A program made the position numbers and the translations under genes. 64,000 nucleotides of DNA, from the NCBI GenBank assembly GCA_011032825.1, contig JAADJZ010000005.1:1803001-1867000 (forward strand), in the 5' to 3' direction. The first letter of the stretch is position 1. Every line of letters starts with the position of its first letter. Below the pieces are notes generated by a model. That model had not been told where the DNA came from and ran no database searches. It saw nothing but the letters and a program-made list of their open reading frames with translations. This DNA comes from Massariosphaeria phaeospora. Taxonomy: Eukaryota; Ascomycota; Dothideomycetes; Pleosporales. Positions 32,226 through 46,790 of the stretch are shown here, piece after piece.

Positions 32226-32975
32226 GGCTTAACTTGGGGAGACGATTAGGGTTATGCGACTGTTTGTACTGTATTACTGAAGCAGTAGTACCTACCGGTA
32301 TAAAGGATGGGGACATGGGAATCGTTACTTGCCCTCCTACCGGCGGAATTATAAAGTCTTTCTTTTGAGCACGAATGATAGATACGGATATTGAGTTTTC
32401 ATCGAGGTTTGTTTGTCCCTGGTCTCTCCCCGCTGCCTGACATGCTATGTATGTATTCCAAAGGCAGGCTATCTGTCTGCTTTATATATGACGCTGGGAC
32501 TCTATGAGATGGATGGATGGTTAGTAAGTGGGTAAGTACAGACTACTGAGAATCTACTAATCGCCGTCGCTAGAGAGTGAGTAAGTGGCACATACTATCT
32601 GTCGCTTCGTACACGACTACATGTGGAGCCCGACCGACATCCGTGCAGTATTCCCTTCCCCTCCTCGCGTCGTTTCGCTTCTTGCTTCTTGCAGGACATT
32701 GATAAGTTGCAGGATATTAACAATCGTAACTAATTCATATGAGATGGTATATCTAGGCCTGAAGCGCTGAAGCGAGACGTCCTCGTAGGTAGGGCATGCA
32801 TGATATATCGTAACGACTGGCTAGCCGGGCGGGCAATAGAGTTATTAACCCTATTGTAGACAGTCTCATCTCATCTCGTCTCGTCTTGTCTTGCATTGAT
32901 CAGCTAGCTTGGCTGAGAGATGTAAGGATACAACATCCTAGCTATGTATGTTCACCGTACGTGCCTCACTCACGG

Positions 32976-33000
32976 ATCGCATCGCATCGCATCGCATCGC
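32976..33000. repeat. ATCGC pentamer microsatellite
   Basis: Five perfect copies. Confidence 0.92.
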
Positions 33001-33318
33001 CAACACATCCAGCTCCAGACAGTCTTGTCTTGTCCTGTCCTGTCCGTTCATCACCATCATTCTGCTTACTCACTCTAATTGTGCGGCACCGTGAACTGAA
33101 CTGGCACGTTGTAGACGCAGGCATTAGCAACGGGGTGCCGGCTCGGCTGCGAATCCGCAGGCCATGATCGTCATGGCGGCGGAGCGGGCGGCGGAGATAG
33201 TACTGGGGTTGGACTGTGAAGTGGGGACGGGGTTTAGCTGAGTGAGGTGCGCTGTGAAAGAGATAGGGAAGGGGAGGCGAGGCGAGGGAGAAAGGGGTTG
33301 ATAGAGCGAGGACTAGCC

Positions 33319-33336
33319 ATGGAGATGGAGATGGAG
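33319..33336. repeat. ATGGAG hexamer repeat
   Basis: Three perfect copies. Confidence 0.85.
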
Positions 33337-33592
33337 ATGAGGGAGTAGAGCGAGGAATAGATATAGGCATGGACACGAGAGGGTAGCGAGCAAGGACCGA
33401 GGACGGACTGGGGAGTATAAAAGGCTGGGGAAACGGACTCCGAGAAACATGTTCTCTCGCTGTCACTGTCGCTGCTCAGTAGCTTGTTAGCGCCGCGCAA
33501 AACATTAACCTTCTCTGCACTAGACATGCCACAGCGTTTTCCAGACCAAAGCTTCATTGACGAATATCTTATCTTACAAATAACACACCGGC

Positions 33593-34906
33593 TCATGCTA
33601 TAAACAGATCTGCGTCTATCTCTTGCCATAGCCGTCTTTTCCGGCGATACCAGTCGCGCACTGGGAGCAGCGTTATCGACTGGCGTCTGCTGCGGCGGTG
33701 TCCAAGACTCCGCGCCGTCATGCTGTCGGCACCAACTTCGGACGCGGGTGGTGCCGGCGGCGGCGGTGCGCTGCTTCCCTTGCTGCTCAGCTTCAACGAC
33801 AGAAGGATAAACATCCCTGCAACCAGAATAGCAAGTAGCAGCATAATCTTCCGCTTGACGCTTTTTCGTTGGTAGCCCGAAGCTACTGTCAGCTCTTTGG
33901 CCGCTTCTTTCACGTCCGTCGCCATGCGCTCGACGTTGTAGTCGATGCGGTCCAACATGCTGCCTTGGTCAATAACCATGGTTTGCAGCTCCTGGAAGAT
34001 GTTGGACAGCTCGATGATGCCCTGCGCAATGTCCTCGATCTCGCGCTCGCGGTGCGCAATCAGCGCTTCGTTGGGGTCGTGGCGGAGGCGCTGTTGCTTG
34101 GTCTGTAGCAGTGCGGCCTGCGAGAAGGAGCGGTCGGCGTCGGACTCTTGCATGGCTGGGTCGTTGTAGGGGTTTTGCACGGGCGTCACGGAACGGAAGG
34201 GCGATGCGAAGCCGCCGAGATCGCGGAGTTCTGGACGTGGGTCAGTCGTCGTCTCAGCAGGCAGGCGTACACGCCACACTCACTCTTCAGATACGCCGCC
34301 TGCTTCTTGCGGAACATGGCGCTGACTTCGCCGACGCGCGTTGCCAGCGAGATCTTCAGGTTGCGGGCCATGGTCTCCTCGCCGCTGTTGATGCTGTCCT
34401 GCAGCTTCGCCTCGCGCACCATAGTCTCTATGCGCTGTATGGCCTTCTGGCACTTCTGGAACGCGCGCGTGATGTTCTGCGTGAGCTGCTCGATCTCGCG
34501 CTCCTCGCGCTTCTTGACGTCCTCGTCGTCGAAGCCCGGCAGCACGTGCTTCTGGTGCAGCTGGTCGAGCTTGCGCGTCTGCTTGGCGATCTCGGCCAGG
34601 TGCTCCGTGACCTCGTCCTGCATGTCGAGCCACCGCGGCGGCAGCAGGTCCATCTCGATGACTGCGTCGCCGTCGTCGTCGAAGGCGCCGGCCGACATGA
34701 GGCCGCGGCGCTCGTCCGACAGGCGCCCGCTGTCGCCGAAGCCGTTGGAGGCGGGCCCGCCATAGCGCGGCTTCGGCGCGGGGTGGTGCGAGTACGACTG
34801 GCGGTAGGAAATGAAGCTGTGCAGGCTACGTCAGCGGAGAGCGGCGGCAGGGGAGCTGTAGCTGGCGCATTCAGTTCACATACAGATTCGTTCGGTCGCG
34901 CCACAT
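33593..34906 (-). CDS. tlg2: t-SNARE Tlg2/syntaxin-16 family, 397 aa
   Basis: Exons are 34906-34884, 34816-34284 and 34230-33593; introns are 67 bp (GTATGT...CACAG) and 53 bp (GTGAGT...CCAG). The protein begins MWRDRTNLFISYRQSY, the hallmark N-peptide of this family that binds the SM protein Vps45. It continues with EMDLLPPRWLDMQDEV and an Habc-like helical region. The Qa-SNARE motif is at residues 246-298, with the zero-layer Gln in IDQGSMLDRIDYNVE, and one transmembrane segment is at about 314-333 (IMLLLAILVAGMFILLSL). About 65 residues follow the membrane anchor, Pro- then Arg-rich; a post-anchor tail is also known in yeast Tlg2. It acts in fusion at the trans-Golgi/endosome. Confidence 0.95.
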
Positions 34907-35427
34907 GGCGACGGCAGGAAAGGACACAAGAAGGCTATATCATGGTAGATGCAGGGGAGAGTAGCAGCGGCCGCGGTAGCTGTGACGTGGAGTCTGGACG
35001 TGGTCGTGGATGCCAGGGTGTGAATGTCAAACCTGGAGGAGTCCCGAACCGCCGCAGAGCCGCACGGTGTTTGGCCGCCGGTGGAGCGTGACAGGGCTGA
35101 CGGGCCGACTATTTCACCACCGCCGTCGCCGTCGCCGTCGGTTTGGTCAATTAGCGGCACTTCGCAGCGGTGAAGGGGCAAATTAGGCCACCGTGATAGT
35201 GCCCCCCGATCGGGAAAGCGGGACACAAGTGCAAGTCAGCAGCAAGCCATCAGCTCCCAGCCGCAAACCCTACACCACTCGCCCTGCCCGACTACTACGC
35301 TTCCTCTGCTCCCTCCGCCAGCACACCCTCGATCCCCAATCTAACACTGCCATTTGCGCATCCTCGCCCGCCCCGCCGCACCCGAGTGTCTCTCCACCAC
35401 TTTCTCTACAATCCCCCTTAAACAGCC
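34907..35427. promoter_or_regulatory. Shared divergent promoter region, tlg2 / calmodulin
   Basis: This 521-bp spacer lies between opposing start codons. A C-rich stretch with CTCCCTCC and CCCGCC motifs lies at 35300-35420, upstream of calmodulin. No ORF supported. Confidence 0.6.
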
Positions 35428-36376
<949 letters not shown>

Positions 36377-37391
36377 GCTTACTTGATTGGTTCTGGTTGG
36401 GTATATATATTCGCTACGATGAAATGGCCATGAATGCCTTGCAACGGGTAACGGAACGGTTTCTTCCACGAGGCACCGGTGCGAGGCGACTTCGTTGCTG
36501 TTCTCTGGTCAAGGGTTGACCCCTGGGAGACTGCAAGCTCGATATCCTCAATTCATTTCTCCTATGCCTTGCCTTAGTTTTGTCTTCGAACAGTGATGTT
36601 CTCTCAACAGCAGCACAGCATCCTTGAACATGCACCTGTACGCTGTACGCTCCTGCTGTAATCCGCATTCACTGACGCTAGTGGTGTGGAGCACCATGTC
36701 GCCTTGGCGGTTCCTAGCTCACATTCGCGAACGGTAAGAGATGCAGCGTTTCCTAGAGCTGACAAGTTGGTACTTCAAAAATTTGTCCTACAGCGACGAC
36801 GATTTTCACTATGGTTTAAAGAAAGGTACGTTGCAACTACCCCTCCTTTACCATAAGCTTGCCTAACGTTGAGAGGAACGGCGTCGTGCTGTAGTGCTGC
36901 ACGCTGGAATGCATGCCTTCCGAATCCGTCGTTCTAGCCGCCTCCGAGATGCACACTGCCGTTTCACAGGCCTTCTCCAAGCATCTTTATCTTCGCACCC
37001 GGCCATGTTGTATTTTAGGTTTGTGCTTTTGCGGTTCGTTTGCCTTTTTGTTGCTTCATGTCATCCCTATTCCGGCGTGTGGCCCCTTTGTACTGCGAAC
37101 GGATTGCCGAGCTACTCACTATGGCGCTGCGAACAAAGAACAGTTTTCGCAGTTGGGTTGAGCTGAGCTTCACTTTTGGGTGTTGTCTCATACACATGCG
37201 CGCACTTTTGAGACATGCTCTCGGATCAATTTACCACTTTGTTACTCGATTGGCGACAGACCACCACGTAATCCAATTGCGAGTACGGATGTTTGGGCCT
37301 GTTTGGATCGTTTCGTGAATCTGAACAGCTGCAACACACCGAGACGACTAAAATTGACATCTATAAAATATCCAAGACCCAAACTTTCGAC
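36377..37391. other. Intergenic spacer
   Basis: This 1015-bp spacer contains the calmodulin 3' UTR and the promoter of the large gene at 37392. Several 60-90 codon ORFs at 36890-37320 overlap in different frames with no coding character. Confidence 0.5.
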
Positions 37392-40300
37392 ATGGCAGCT
37401 TCAGCACCTACTCCAACATTCGGCGGTATTGAAGAAAAGCTCCGGTCGAAGATAACTCGCTATGCTGGTAGACAACAAAATGCAGCAACACTTATCGCCG
37501 CTCTCGGAGAGGGGGAGACGGGAGGGATCACTAAAGCATCCACAGAGGGACTTCTTGAGGAGCCATTCACCTATTGGGATTGGCATGGCCTTTCCAATGC
37601 CTTGTGGAGTGGCGCAGACCTCCATACGATCGATGGGCTTGAGCCCCCACATACCGAAAAGAGGAAGAGACGACTTCTCTGGGAGCGTGAAAGGGGGTAT
37701 AAAGCGAATAATCATTGGTCTGAGTATCCCTGGCCAGAGAAGAGGTGGTTGATGTTTATAAAGAGCATTGATGAGAACCCGGCCAATTCCGCTCTAGTGA
37801 AACGCATTGCAGTGTCTCACTGGATGACCATTGACGACATTCGATGGATCATCGAGACACTACCGAATCTGGTCGCCCTCGATCTGGGTGATGTGCGCGA
37901 TATCGAGGAAGATTACAGCAATGGGACCATGGATACCTCGAGCCAGTATCTAGGACGATGCTGGGCCCAAATATTCAAAACGCTGTTCGAAGAGGAGAAA
38001 CGCAAGCTGAACGGGGAACGAACCTTGTCTGATCTTCTAAGCGGACTCAAGTGGCTCGGCATACGAGATCCACGCGGCGAACACAGATCTTGGTACATAA
38101 TCAACGACGTCGTTCCAAAATGCAAAGCGCTAAAGACACTCTCAATTCGAGGGGCGTACGAGCCAGATCCTGAGTTGGGCGAGCGGGAGTCGGTCCATAA
38201 ATATGTTTGCAAGTTCGTCCTTGCAATGAAGAACCTCCCCGCCGGGGTAACAGCCTTGGAGCTCCGGCTGTCCATTCCATTTCTACAATATTTCCTTCGA
38301 AGGTTGCACCAATACAATAGACGGATCCAACGAGTTGGAATTGACCTTGGGGCCTGGGTCCAGATCTTTCCACTGCGACACGGGCTAAGCAAGCATGATG
38401 AAGAGGAGAATGAGAAGGAACACGTTGACGACAAGGAGATGAAGCTGGACGACGCAGATGTAAAGCTTACTGCAATGATCTCAGCAAAATCACGCCGTCT
38501 CAAGGCCTATCGTACGGAACACAATAAAAGGCTAGGCCGTAAAACACCTTGGATTCTGGGAGAGTCGAAAGAGGAGATTCCCGTCTCCATCGAAGAGCGA
38601 ACCAAGGTCACTCGGAAAATGCTCAAATACGACAGTGACTACAAGAAAGAAAAAATGAAGAAGGACTTTTACTACAACAAGTCGGGAACTAATGTGAACC
38701 AGGCATGGGAAGCGCAACCTCCGGATTCTGAAGGCGACACGGATCCGGCGGAGACGTGCACATTTGACAAGTCCAATCACCAGCATACAAGGACTCTACT
38801 CACCGATACACGAGCGTCCACTCTAGGCATGATGCTGTCGAAACTTTACTGGGCTCGCAACGAAGGCCCTGTCCTGTTCTCTCTAGAACCCGAACCCGAA
38901 GCCAGAAGCACCGACCCAATCCATCCCTTTACTTTGATACAGCGAGTAGCCCGGGTTCAATATGATACATCGGCACATTTCCAGAAATTCGATCTAGACA
39001 GCCAGATGCCGCCCGTATATGAGTGGCTGGCGAAGACGTTTGATTGGCAGCCTGTCTTCGATTGGGACTGGTTTATGGTATGAACCTTAATCCAACCTCT
39101 GTGCTGTCATCTGATATGTGCTAACCGTTGCTACTCATAGGTCCCTGAGAAGATGACAGAGACCGTAGATATCGCATTCGGAGAAACTCGGAAATTTGAC
39201 AAAAAGGACAACAACCCAGCCCCTTGGCCTCACATGGGTCCTCCGTTTCCGATCATACGGGAGCATTTTCGCCTACTGAAAAGCGCCAAGATACCCCTTC
39301 ATGTTCTGATAGGGCGAAGGAATCCAGATATCTCGAGCTGCTACTGGGGCTGGCCCTTCGCTGAGAAAAAATGGACCGAATGGACTCGTGAACCCTTCGA
39401 TGCTAATCTGGACAGTATAGCCGAGTACGTGGATACTCTCAGTGTGTTTTATGATCTGCGGAACCCCTTGGACGATGACAAGCTGGACGAAATCGATGCT
39501 CAGGATTGGCAAAAAGGGCCTGACGCAAAATGCCCTTCGGCATTGTGTCCCTGGAGAGATACTGGCAACTGTCCATTCTTTTTGCACCGCGACCCTTCAG
39601 ACAGAACCAAGCCATCCGACACCCGCCCACAGAAAATGGCAAACAAACAGCCTTTGAAACAACAGAAGTCGCTAACTCCCCGAGGCCATGATCGATTGGC
39701 CCATGGGTGCGCGTCGGCGCCTCCTACCGGAGAAAACGCGAACGACCATTTCTCCGACGACTCTGACCCGGAGGACGACTTAGGGCCCGATAATCCTCAC
39801 CCGAAGCTGCATCACCTCGCCCGGCGAGCTGTCTTCCTGCGTGAAGCCGTGGGCTGGCAACGCTTCTGGCGGGCCTACGCTCTCAAGTTCACAAGCCTGA
39901 CCAAACTACGCGTCCGCATGCCCCGATGCTTCGACAGAGTCGGCTCATGGCGTCTCGCCAAACTGCTCGATCAACAGATGGGCTGGTCGATGCTGACGTA
40001 CACCGACGAACGGCAGCACATGCAGACTGCGGAAGACGTGTACCGGTACCTGCCCGACGTGCCCGCCGACGTATTCGAGCACACCCGCGAGAACAAGTTC
40101 TACCCTGCAGGCCGGTTCGTGCGCCGCAGTTGGATCTGGAACCCCGAGAAGATACGCTTCAAGGCGCTGGGCACCAATGTACACACGAAAGACGAGGTCT
40201 CCGAATGCAGAGTCCGCGAAACCCCGAACTGGGGCCGCCGCGAATGGAAAGCCGGCATCGAGGAAGAGACCAAGAACACGGAGCAGGACGAGTACCTCGC

Positions 40301-42257
40301 CGCACGCCGCAAAGCAGCCGCTGCCGCTAAGAACATCGTAAACTTCGAAGACCGGCCACACCTGGAAATGATGCGCACAGAGCGGCGCTCGTACACCGAG
40401 CATGTCCGAGGCGTGGCGCACCGCAAATACCACTCCCAAATCCGCCAGTACATGAAAGAGCTCAAGACCGAAGGCAAGCGCCGAGACCTCCTCAGCCAGC
40501 TCCCCAGCACCATGACTCTGCCTCCCTCGGAACTCGGCACCCGCCTCACCACGCTCGCCGTCCAGCAGCGGCTGTTCAGAAAGATGAGCACAGCGCTAGA
40601 ACGAGCGCTCAAAACCGATCCGCAGATCTTCGAAGTGCTCGATCAGAGCCTGCTGCCGCCCGAGGCGCCGCGGTGGAAGGAGGGGTTGCGGTTGAGGGAC
40701 TTGGAGCACAGTCTGGAGGGCTTGGAGGAGGAGGCCGCGAGCAGGAGGGAGAGGAATGGGATTACGGAGGGGCAGGAGAGGGAGTTGGAGGGGTTGGTTA
40801 GGAGTAAAGGGAAAGAGCGGAAGGAGGTGACGCCGAAACCGAAACCGGGGACTTTTGCGGCGTTTGTTGCGGCGGGGTATCGGAGGGGGCCGGGGGTGAG
40901 TGGGCAGGTGGGCTTTGGGGAGGGAAGGCGTGGGGGATATGGGGAAAGTGGGGATGCGTCTGGTGACGAGTCGGGCGTTGAATCTGGCGTCGAATCTGAC
41001 GTCGAGTCCGGCGTCGAATCTGGTGCGGAATCTGGCCTCGAATCTAGCAACGAGTCCGGCAACGCGTCTGTCATCGACACCAACGAGGAACCAGAACCGG
41101 AACCGTCTACAGCGGCCCACGCCCCTAATAAACGCCCGAGGCAGTCTGAAGACGAGGCTCCGGCGAAGAAAATCAAACCGACGCCTGCGTCTGAGAGTGC
41201 TCAGCTGACGGGTAGTGAAATGCCTCACGCTGCCTCACTGACGATTGCTGAACCAGCTGGTGGAGAGACGGCTACGCCGAAGAAAAGTCAGGAGACGAGT
41301 ACGAGGAATATTCAGGTTGTTGCGGCTGTCGATGTCGAAGCACCGAGCAACGACAATGAGGGAGTGATGCTGGAGAAAGATGACCAGTCGGGCAGGCAGG
41401 ATGTTGAAGAGGTTCTGTCGGAAGTGGATGGTGATGGTGATGATGGCAGTGGCATGGGTCAAGCAGGAGTGGAACAAATAGCCGCGAAAACGACACGTTC
41501 GAGCAAGGGCAAAGAACCGGTACCAGAACCAGAATACGCTCCCGTTGCTGATTCCGTTCCCGCCGTCCAAGACGAAGAACCCCCCGCCAAAAAGCCCACG
41601 CGCTCGAAAAAGGGCAAGGAACCCGCAGCCGCACCACCTCCCGCTCCTCCCGCCATCCAAGACGAAGCCGAAGCCGAAGAACCCCACGCCCAAAAGCCCG
41701 CTCGCTCGAAGAAGGGCAAGCAACCCGAACATACAGCCCAAGCTGCTCCTCCCGCTCCCGCTCCAAACTCAAACGACAACGAGGCCGAAGCCGACGATGC
41801 GTCTTCCGACTCCGACTCTGACTCCACGAACAAGAAGAAGAAAACAACCAATAAGCGCGGCAGCAAAGCTGAGTTCGTTCCCGTACCGGATGACAACGGT
41901 GATGGCGATGATGACGACGATGACGATGAGCCACCGCCGCCTGAGACAGGCAGAGGCAGAGGGAGAGGTCGCGGTCGAGGCCGCGCACGGGGGGGCACGC
42001 GCGCGAGAGGGGGGCGAGGGAGAGGGAGAGGGGGTGCGATTGAGAACGACAGCGCTGGAACTGGTGCCAATGACGCAGCCGACCCAAGCACTAGCACAAC
42101 AGCAACAGCCCGCGGCGGCCGCGCTGCAGCACGCGGAGGCACGAAGCGCAAAGCTGCTGCTGTTGCTGCTGTGCCGGATGATGATGATGATGATGCTGCG
42201 CCGGTGGCGAAGAGGACGAGGAATCAGGAGAGGAAGAGGCTGCAGGGGGGGAAGTAA
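37392..42257 (+). CDS. Large fungal protein of unknown function (LRR/F-box-like N-terminal half), 1600 aa
   Basis: Exon 1 is 37392-39077 and exon 2 is 39141-42257, with a 63-bp intron (GTATGA...CATAG) in phase 0. The start is the first in-frame ATG (MAASAPTPTFGGIEEKLRSK). Residues 100-350 have Leu-spaced segments (LPNLVALDLGD, LKWLGIRDPRG, CKALKTLSIRGAY, GVTALELRLS) resembling the leucine-rich part of fungal F-box proteins, but no F-box was recognised. Residues about 590-800 contain a second folded block (KFTSLTKLRVRMPRCFDRVGSW). The last 450 residues are disordered: (E)SGVES repeats, repeated KKGKEPxxxP units, acidic runs, then an RGRGRGRGRARGG domain and a basic C-terminus. This tail suggests nucleic-acid binding; the function is not known. 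Confidence 0.85.
40966..41064 (+). repeat. Coding 12-bp repeat (GAATCTGGCGTC type)
   Basis: About eight imperfect dodecamers encode an ESGV/ESDV/ESGA/ESGL series inside the 1600-residue protein. Confidence 0.85.
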
Positions 42258-43079
42258 TGGTATGATGGATGGTGTGGTAGGTTGGAACTGGAGTTGGATG
42301 GTGTTTATTTCTATTTCTTTCGTTGTTTGTGGTGTTTGAATATGTAGGTAGTTGGTTTTGAATGCTATTTTTGTTGATGATATTTCGATCTCGGTTTGCT
42401 GCTTGTAGGTGTGTGTGGGTGTGGGTTGCGGAAACTGAACTAAACTGAAATAGGTTGGAGAAGGAGTGTTGACTAGGAGGGAGGGAAAGAGGCGGTAGGG
42501 AGTAGTAGTAATCGATGCAATAATTTCGAACAGTTATTTTCCTTCACGCGGTCTAGGTTGAATTTACAGATCGTAAAAAAGTAGTGCTAAGTAGCGTTGT
42601 TACTATCGCGTAGAAACTATAGTCTGCAAAAAGCTAAAAGAAAGTGTATTATCGGTTCACAAGTGTGAAAGGGAAAAACAAGTGCACAAGTAACTAATCT
42701 CTGTGTATTAGTTCGTGGGTGTCCTATCTACGATAGGACGAGATAGTTCTATATACCCCCTCTGGGCTTGCCCTGTGTTTGCTACTACACGAAGTAGCAG
42801 TAAGGCAAGCTGCATGCCTGCGCCGTGTGTACGTTACACAGCACCTAGCTGTGCAGAGTCAAGGGGGTACAAACAAGGGGGTAGAAGCAAGGGAGCATAA
42901 GGCTTGCAGAAGTAAGAGGGTACAAACATGTATTGTAAAGATAGTCCCCTTGGAACTCTATCTCCAATTTTAACGACATCTCAAGTCGAACAACTAGAGC
43001 TCGAAAAATCGCGAAACCACCGCTCGGAGTATTGAAACAGGATATTTTCTTGTTGGCGCCAGCGGAATTGATATACGCT
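42258..43079. other. Spacer with relic-like AT-rich and hairpin-rich DNA
   Basis: This 822-bp spacer begins with T/G-rich 3' flanking sequence. From about 42550 it becomes AT-rich and RIP-like, then contains two strong hairpins (42721-42739 and 42766-42810) and imperfect AGGGGGTACAAAC/AAGGGAG repeats at 42860-42930. It marks the left edge of the accessory region and may be a solo LTR or a small non-autonomous element. Confidence 0.45.
42721..42810. repeat. Tandem hairpins
   Basis: GTCCTATC-TAC-GATAGGAC (42721-42739) is a perfect 8-bp stem. GCTTGCC (42766-42772) pairs with GGCAAGC (42804-42810), and inside it TGCTACT (42780-42786) pairs with AGTAGCA (42793-42799), giving a nested stem. Confidence 0.8.
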
Positions 43080-43476
43080 CTAACCATCCGACGTCTTGTT
43101 GTCCCTCTCTTCGTACAGAGTATGTCCAATATAGTTGTGATTCTCGTCGTGATAGATGTGAACGGCCTGGGATTTATTGTTCTTCGCTTGATCATCCGTT
43201 GCTAAAAGAGCTGTAGCATGTGGGGTCGGATCACTGTGGCTAGTGTGGGAAGGGTTCCTGTAAAATCGTGTTAGTGAGCAGCTTTGTGACATCTGCTGCG
43301 ACTTTCTTAAAAATAACTGCGTAGCGCATGATTACGTACTTGAGTATCGCGCTAGTGAAATGCGCCAAGTCAGGCTTCTTGGTAGCTTCTTCTATCAGCT
43401 TGAGCGTGTTGCTGCGCTTTGTAGTGTCCCTGATCCTCTGTGTCATCTGGACGAGGTGGCGAGCGATTGGAGACAT
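43080..43476 (-). CDS. Hypothetical 104-aa protein, one intron
   Basis: Exon 1 runs 43476-43340 and exon 2 runs 43257-43080. The 82-bp intron has donor GTACGT and acceptor TTTACAG, and the phase is preserved. The product begins MSPIARHLVQMTQRIRDTTK, a basic helical segment, then TLKLIEEATKKPDLAHFTSAI. It ends in a His/Asp/Asn-rich region (HIYHDENHNYIGHTLYEE). There is no signal peptide or membrane helix. I do not recognise it. Its short length and position beside hairpin-rich DNA mark it as accessory. Confidence 0.6.
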
Positions 43477-43757
43477 GATGTGGTAATGCTAAGTATCTAG
43501 ATGACAGAGAATGGATCGATGAGAATGTAAATTCGTTTTGGAACCATCTTATATAGGGTTACACGGCGAGCATTGTACTAACTATAGGGTTTTCGATCAA
43601 ACGCAACATGTACTGGGCGTATCGCCTGCCATTAATCATGCCGCAGATGATCCATCTATGGGGCGCACGTGGCTGAGCACAGTCCTCATGTTGCTGCGCC
43701 GCACCTAGCGAAACACCACAGCGCTTCCACAGTTCGAACCGCCGTCGCGACGCATAA

Positions 43758-45248
<1,491 letters not shown>

Positions 45249-46172
45249 TTTGGCTGGTCAAGGCAGATCCAACGATTGATTTTGGGTACGTTGTTGCTCT
45301 TCTAGCACCTGCACAGCCGTCTTAACAGTGATTACTGTTCTTCCCAGCCGCCAAGTCTTACTATACACCATTTAATCGCTGAAGGAAGTCCACTTAGCAA
45401 AGTTAGGTACTATCTGCTATTTGATGCTCGCATATAATACGTTCGCTGATGACCTATATCTAGATATGACGTTGCCGAAGTTCTAAAATATACTCTTTCT
45501 AATTCCTTTCTCTTTCTTCTATATATTTACGAGTCCCAAATCAGGCAGTTCAGTTGTGGTATAAGGCCATTTCGGACCGCATAGGAGGTCATTAGCTAGT
45601 ATACTAAATACAGCAGGGCTTTGCAAAGATATAGGCAAGCTGTCTCTCTATTTCTACCCCGCGTACACTGTTAAGAGGACTATCCAACGTCTACACTAAC
45701 AGCAATGTATTCTGCTCAGGGGGTTACCTGGATGTTGTCATCCACACGAAATCCTATTGATCCTACCTTCGTTCTTTCTTCCTTCTACAGTTATCTTTCC
45801 TATAACAACGATCGATACCTGTACGGGCAAACCAAGTTAGCCTTTCCTTGCGTCGTGCACCGAAACGAACTGCCATAAGGATATCAAGGTAAGTATAATG
45901 TACTGCAGAAATATTGCAGGTCAATAACAGATCTAATCTACAACTTCCGCTTGGATGCGGAATAATAACAAACTATAATACAGAAAGGGGGAACCTGCCC
46001 CTGAGTCTTGACCAGCAACATCTATCTAAACCTCAAAAGAACAAAACAAGCAGTCAAACGTCAATAAAACAAAGACTAACAATAACAACGACACAAATCG
46101 TGTCCGCCAACACACACACGCGCATGTACATCCCCCCTCTAATCACCCTCTTGAGCACGATCTCTAGTCAAA
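45249..46172. other. Intergenic spacer
   Basis: This 924-bp AT-rich stretch has no supported gene. An overlapping plus-strand ORF from 45914 is antisense to the small Cys-rich gene at 46173. Confidence 0.5.
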
Positions 46173-46379
46173 TCACTTTGGCAGCCTTGGCCACCCGGCT
46201 GTCACACCCTCCCTCTGCCTACAGTTGTTACACTTGTAGTTTACGTGCTTATCTTCGCCTTGCTTCCATGGCTTCGGGCATCCGTGATGGTCGTTTGTCA
46301 CGCCGCAATGGCGTTCTCCGGGGACCAGCTGGGGATGTGCATGGCCGCAGGAGTAGATGAGGCGGTGGTTTTGGCACAT
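46173..46379 (-). CDS. Small Cys-rich protein 1 of array (MC...CGH family), 68 aa
   Basis: This is a single-exon ORF. Cysteines are at positions 2, 11, 25, 34, 50 and 53, with the motif YSCGH (9-13), GCPKPWK (33-39), and YKCNNCR followed by AGWPRL near the end. It shares this layout with the four neighbours at 46791, 47540, 47860 and 49250, and is closest to the one at 46791 (shared CPKPWK and NYKCNxCR). Paired Cys plus CGH suggest a small zinc-binding fold. There is no signal peptide, so it is probably intracellular. TATATA about 200 bp upstream (46581) may be its TATA element. Function unknown. Confidence 0.75.
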   Translation of the reverse strand: MCQNHRLIYSCGHAHPQLVPGERHCGVTNDHHGCPKPWKQGEDKHVNYKCNNCRQREGVTAGWPRLPK

Positions 46380-46790
46380 GGTGATGGATCGAGGTGTGTG
46401 AGGCTCGGTGGAAGGTGGAAGGTGGAAGGTGAGCGGTTTGAAAGGTCTAGTATGGGGTAGTGGAAATGGAGATGTCTTGTCTTAGGAGTTGTCTTGAAAG
46501 CTGTCTTGAAAGTTGAGAGTAGGCGAAGTTTCTTGAGTGTTGATGTTGATGTTGGAGGAAGGAAGGGCCTCGTATGGGAATATATACTCTATAACAAATG
46601 TATACTCTATAACAAAAGCATGCACTACAAACCAAAAGATTTACTTTAACCCAAAACGATGTACTTTAGACTGAAAGATGTACGCCAAACAAAACGATAT
46701 ACCCTAAAACCAGAATACAGACTCTGTAAGGAAAGGATCTTTCCGCTGTACGGGGAAGTCAACACAGGAAGCATCAGATTCACAGTGCAC
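46380..46790. other. Spacer between Cys-rich paralogues 1 and 2
   Basis: This 411-bp spacer contains two copies of an 18-bp unit (TATACTCTATAACAAATG, 46583-46616) and AAACGATGTAC/AAAGATGTAC-type repeats at 46630-46700. Confidence 0.6.
46583..46616. repeat. 18-bp tandem repeat, two copies
   Basis: TATACTCTATAACAAA occurs at 46583-46598 and 46601-46616, in the probable promoter of the gene ending at 46173. Each copy contributes a TATA-like box. Confidence 0.9.

Larger units (their letters stand above)
32079..33592. other. Long convergent intergenic spacer
   Basis: This 1514-bp spacer lies between the 3' ends of the INO80-type gene and tlg2. No gene is supported. It carries three microsatellites (listed separately) and TATC/CTAC-type low complexity. 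Confidence 0.55.

Noticed and set aside
45914..46360. 148-codon plus ORF
   Set aside because: Antisense to small Cys-rich gene 1 and rich in Thr/Asn from simple sequence.
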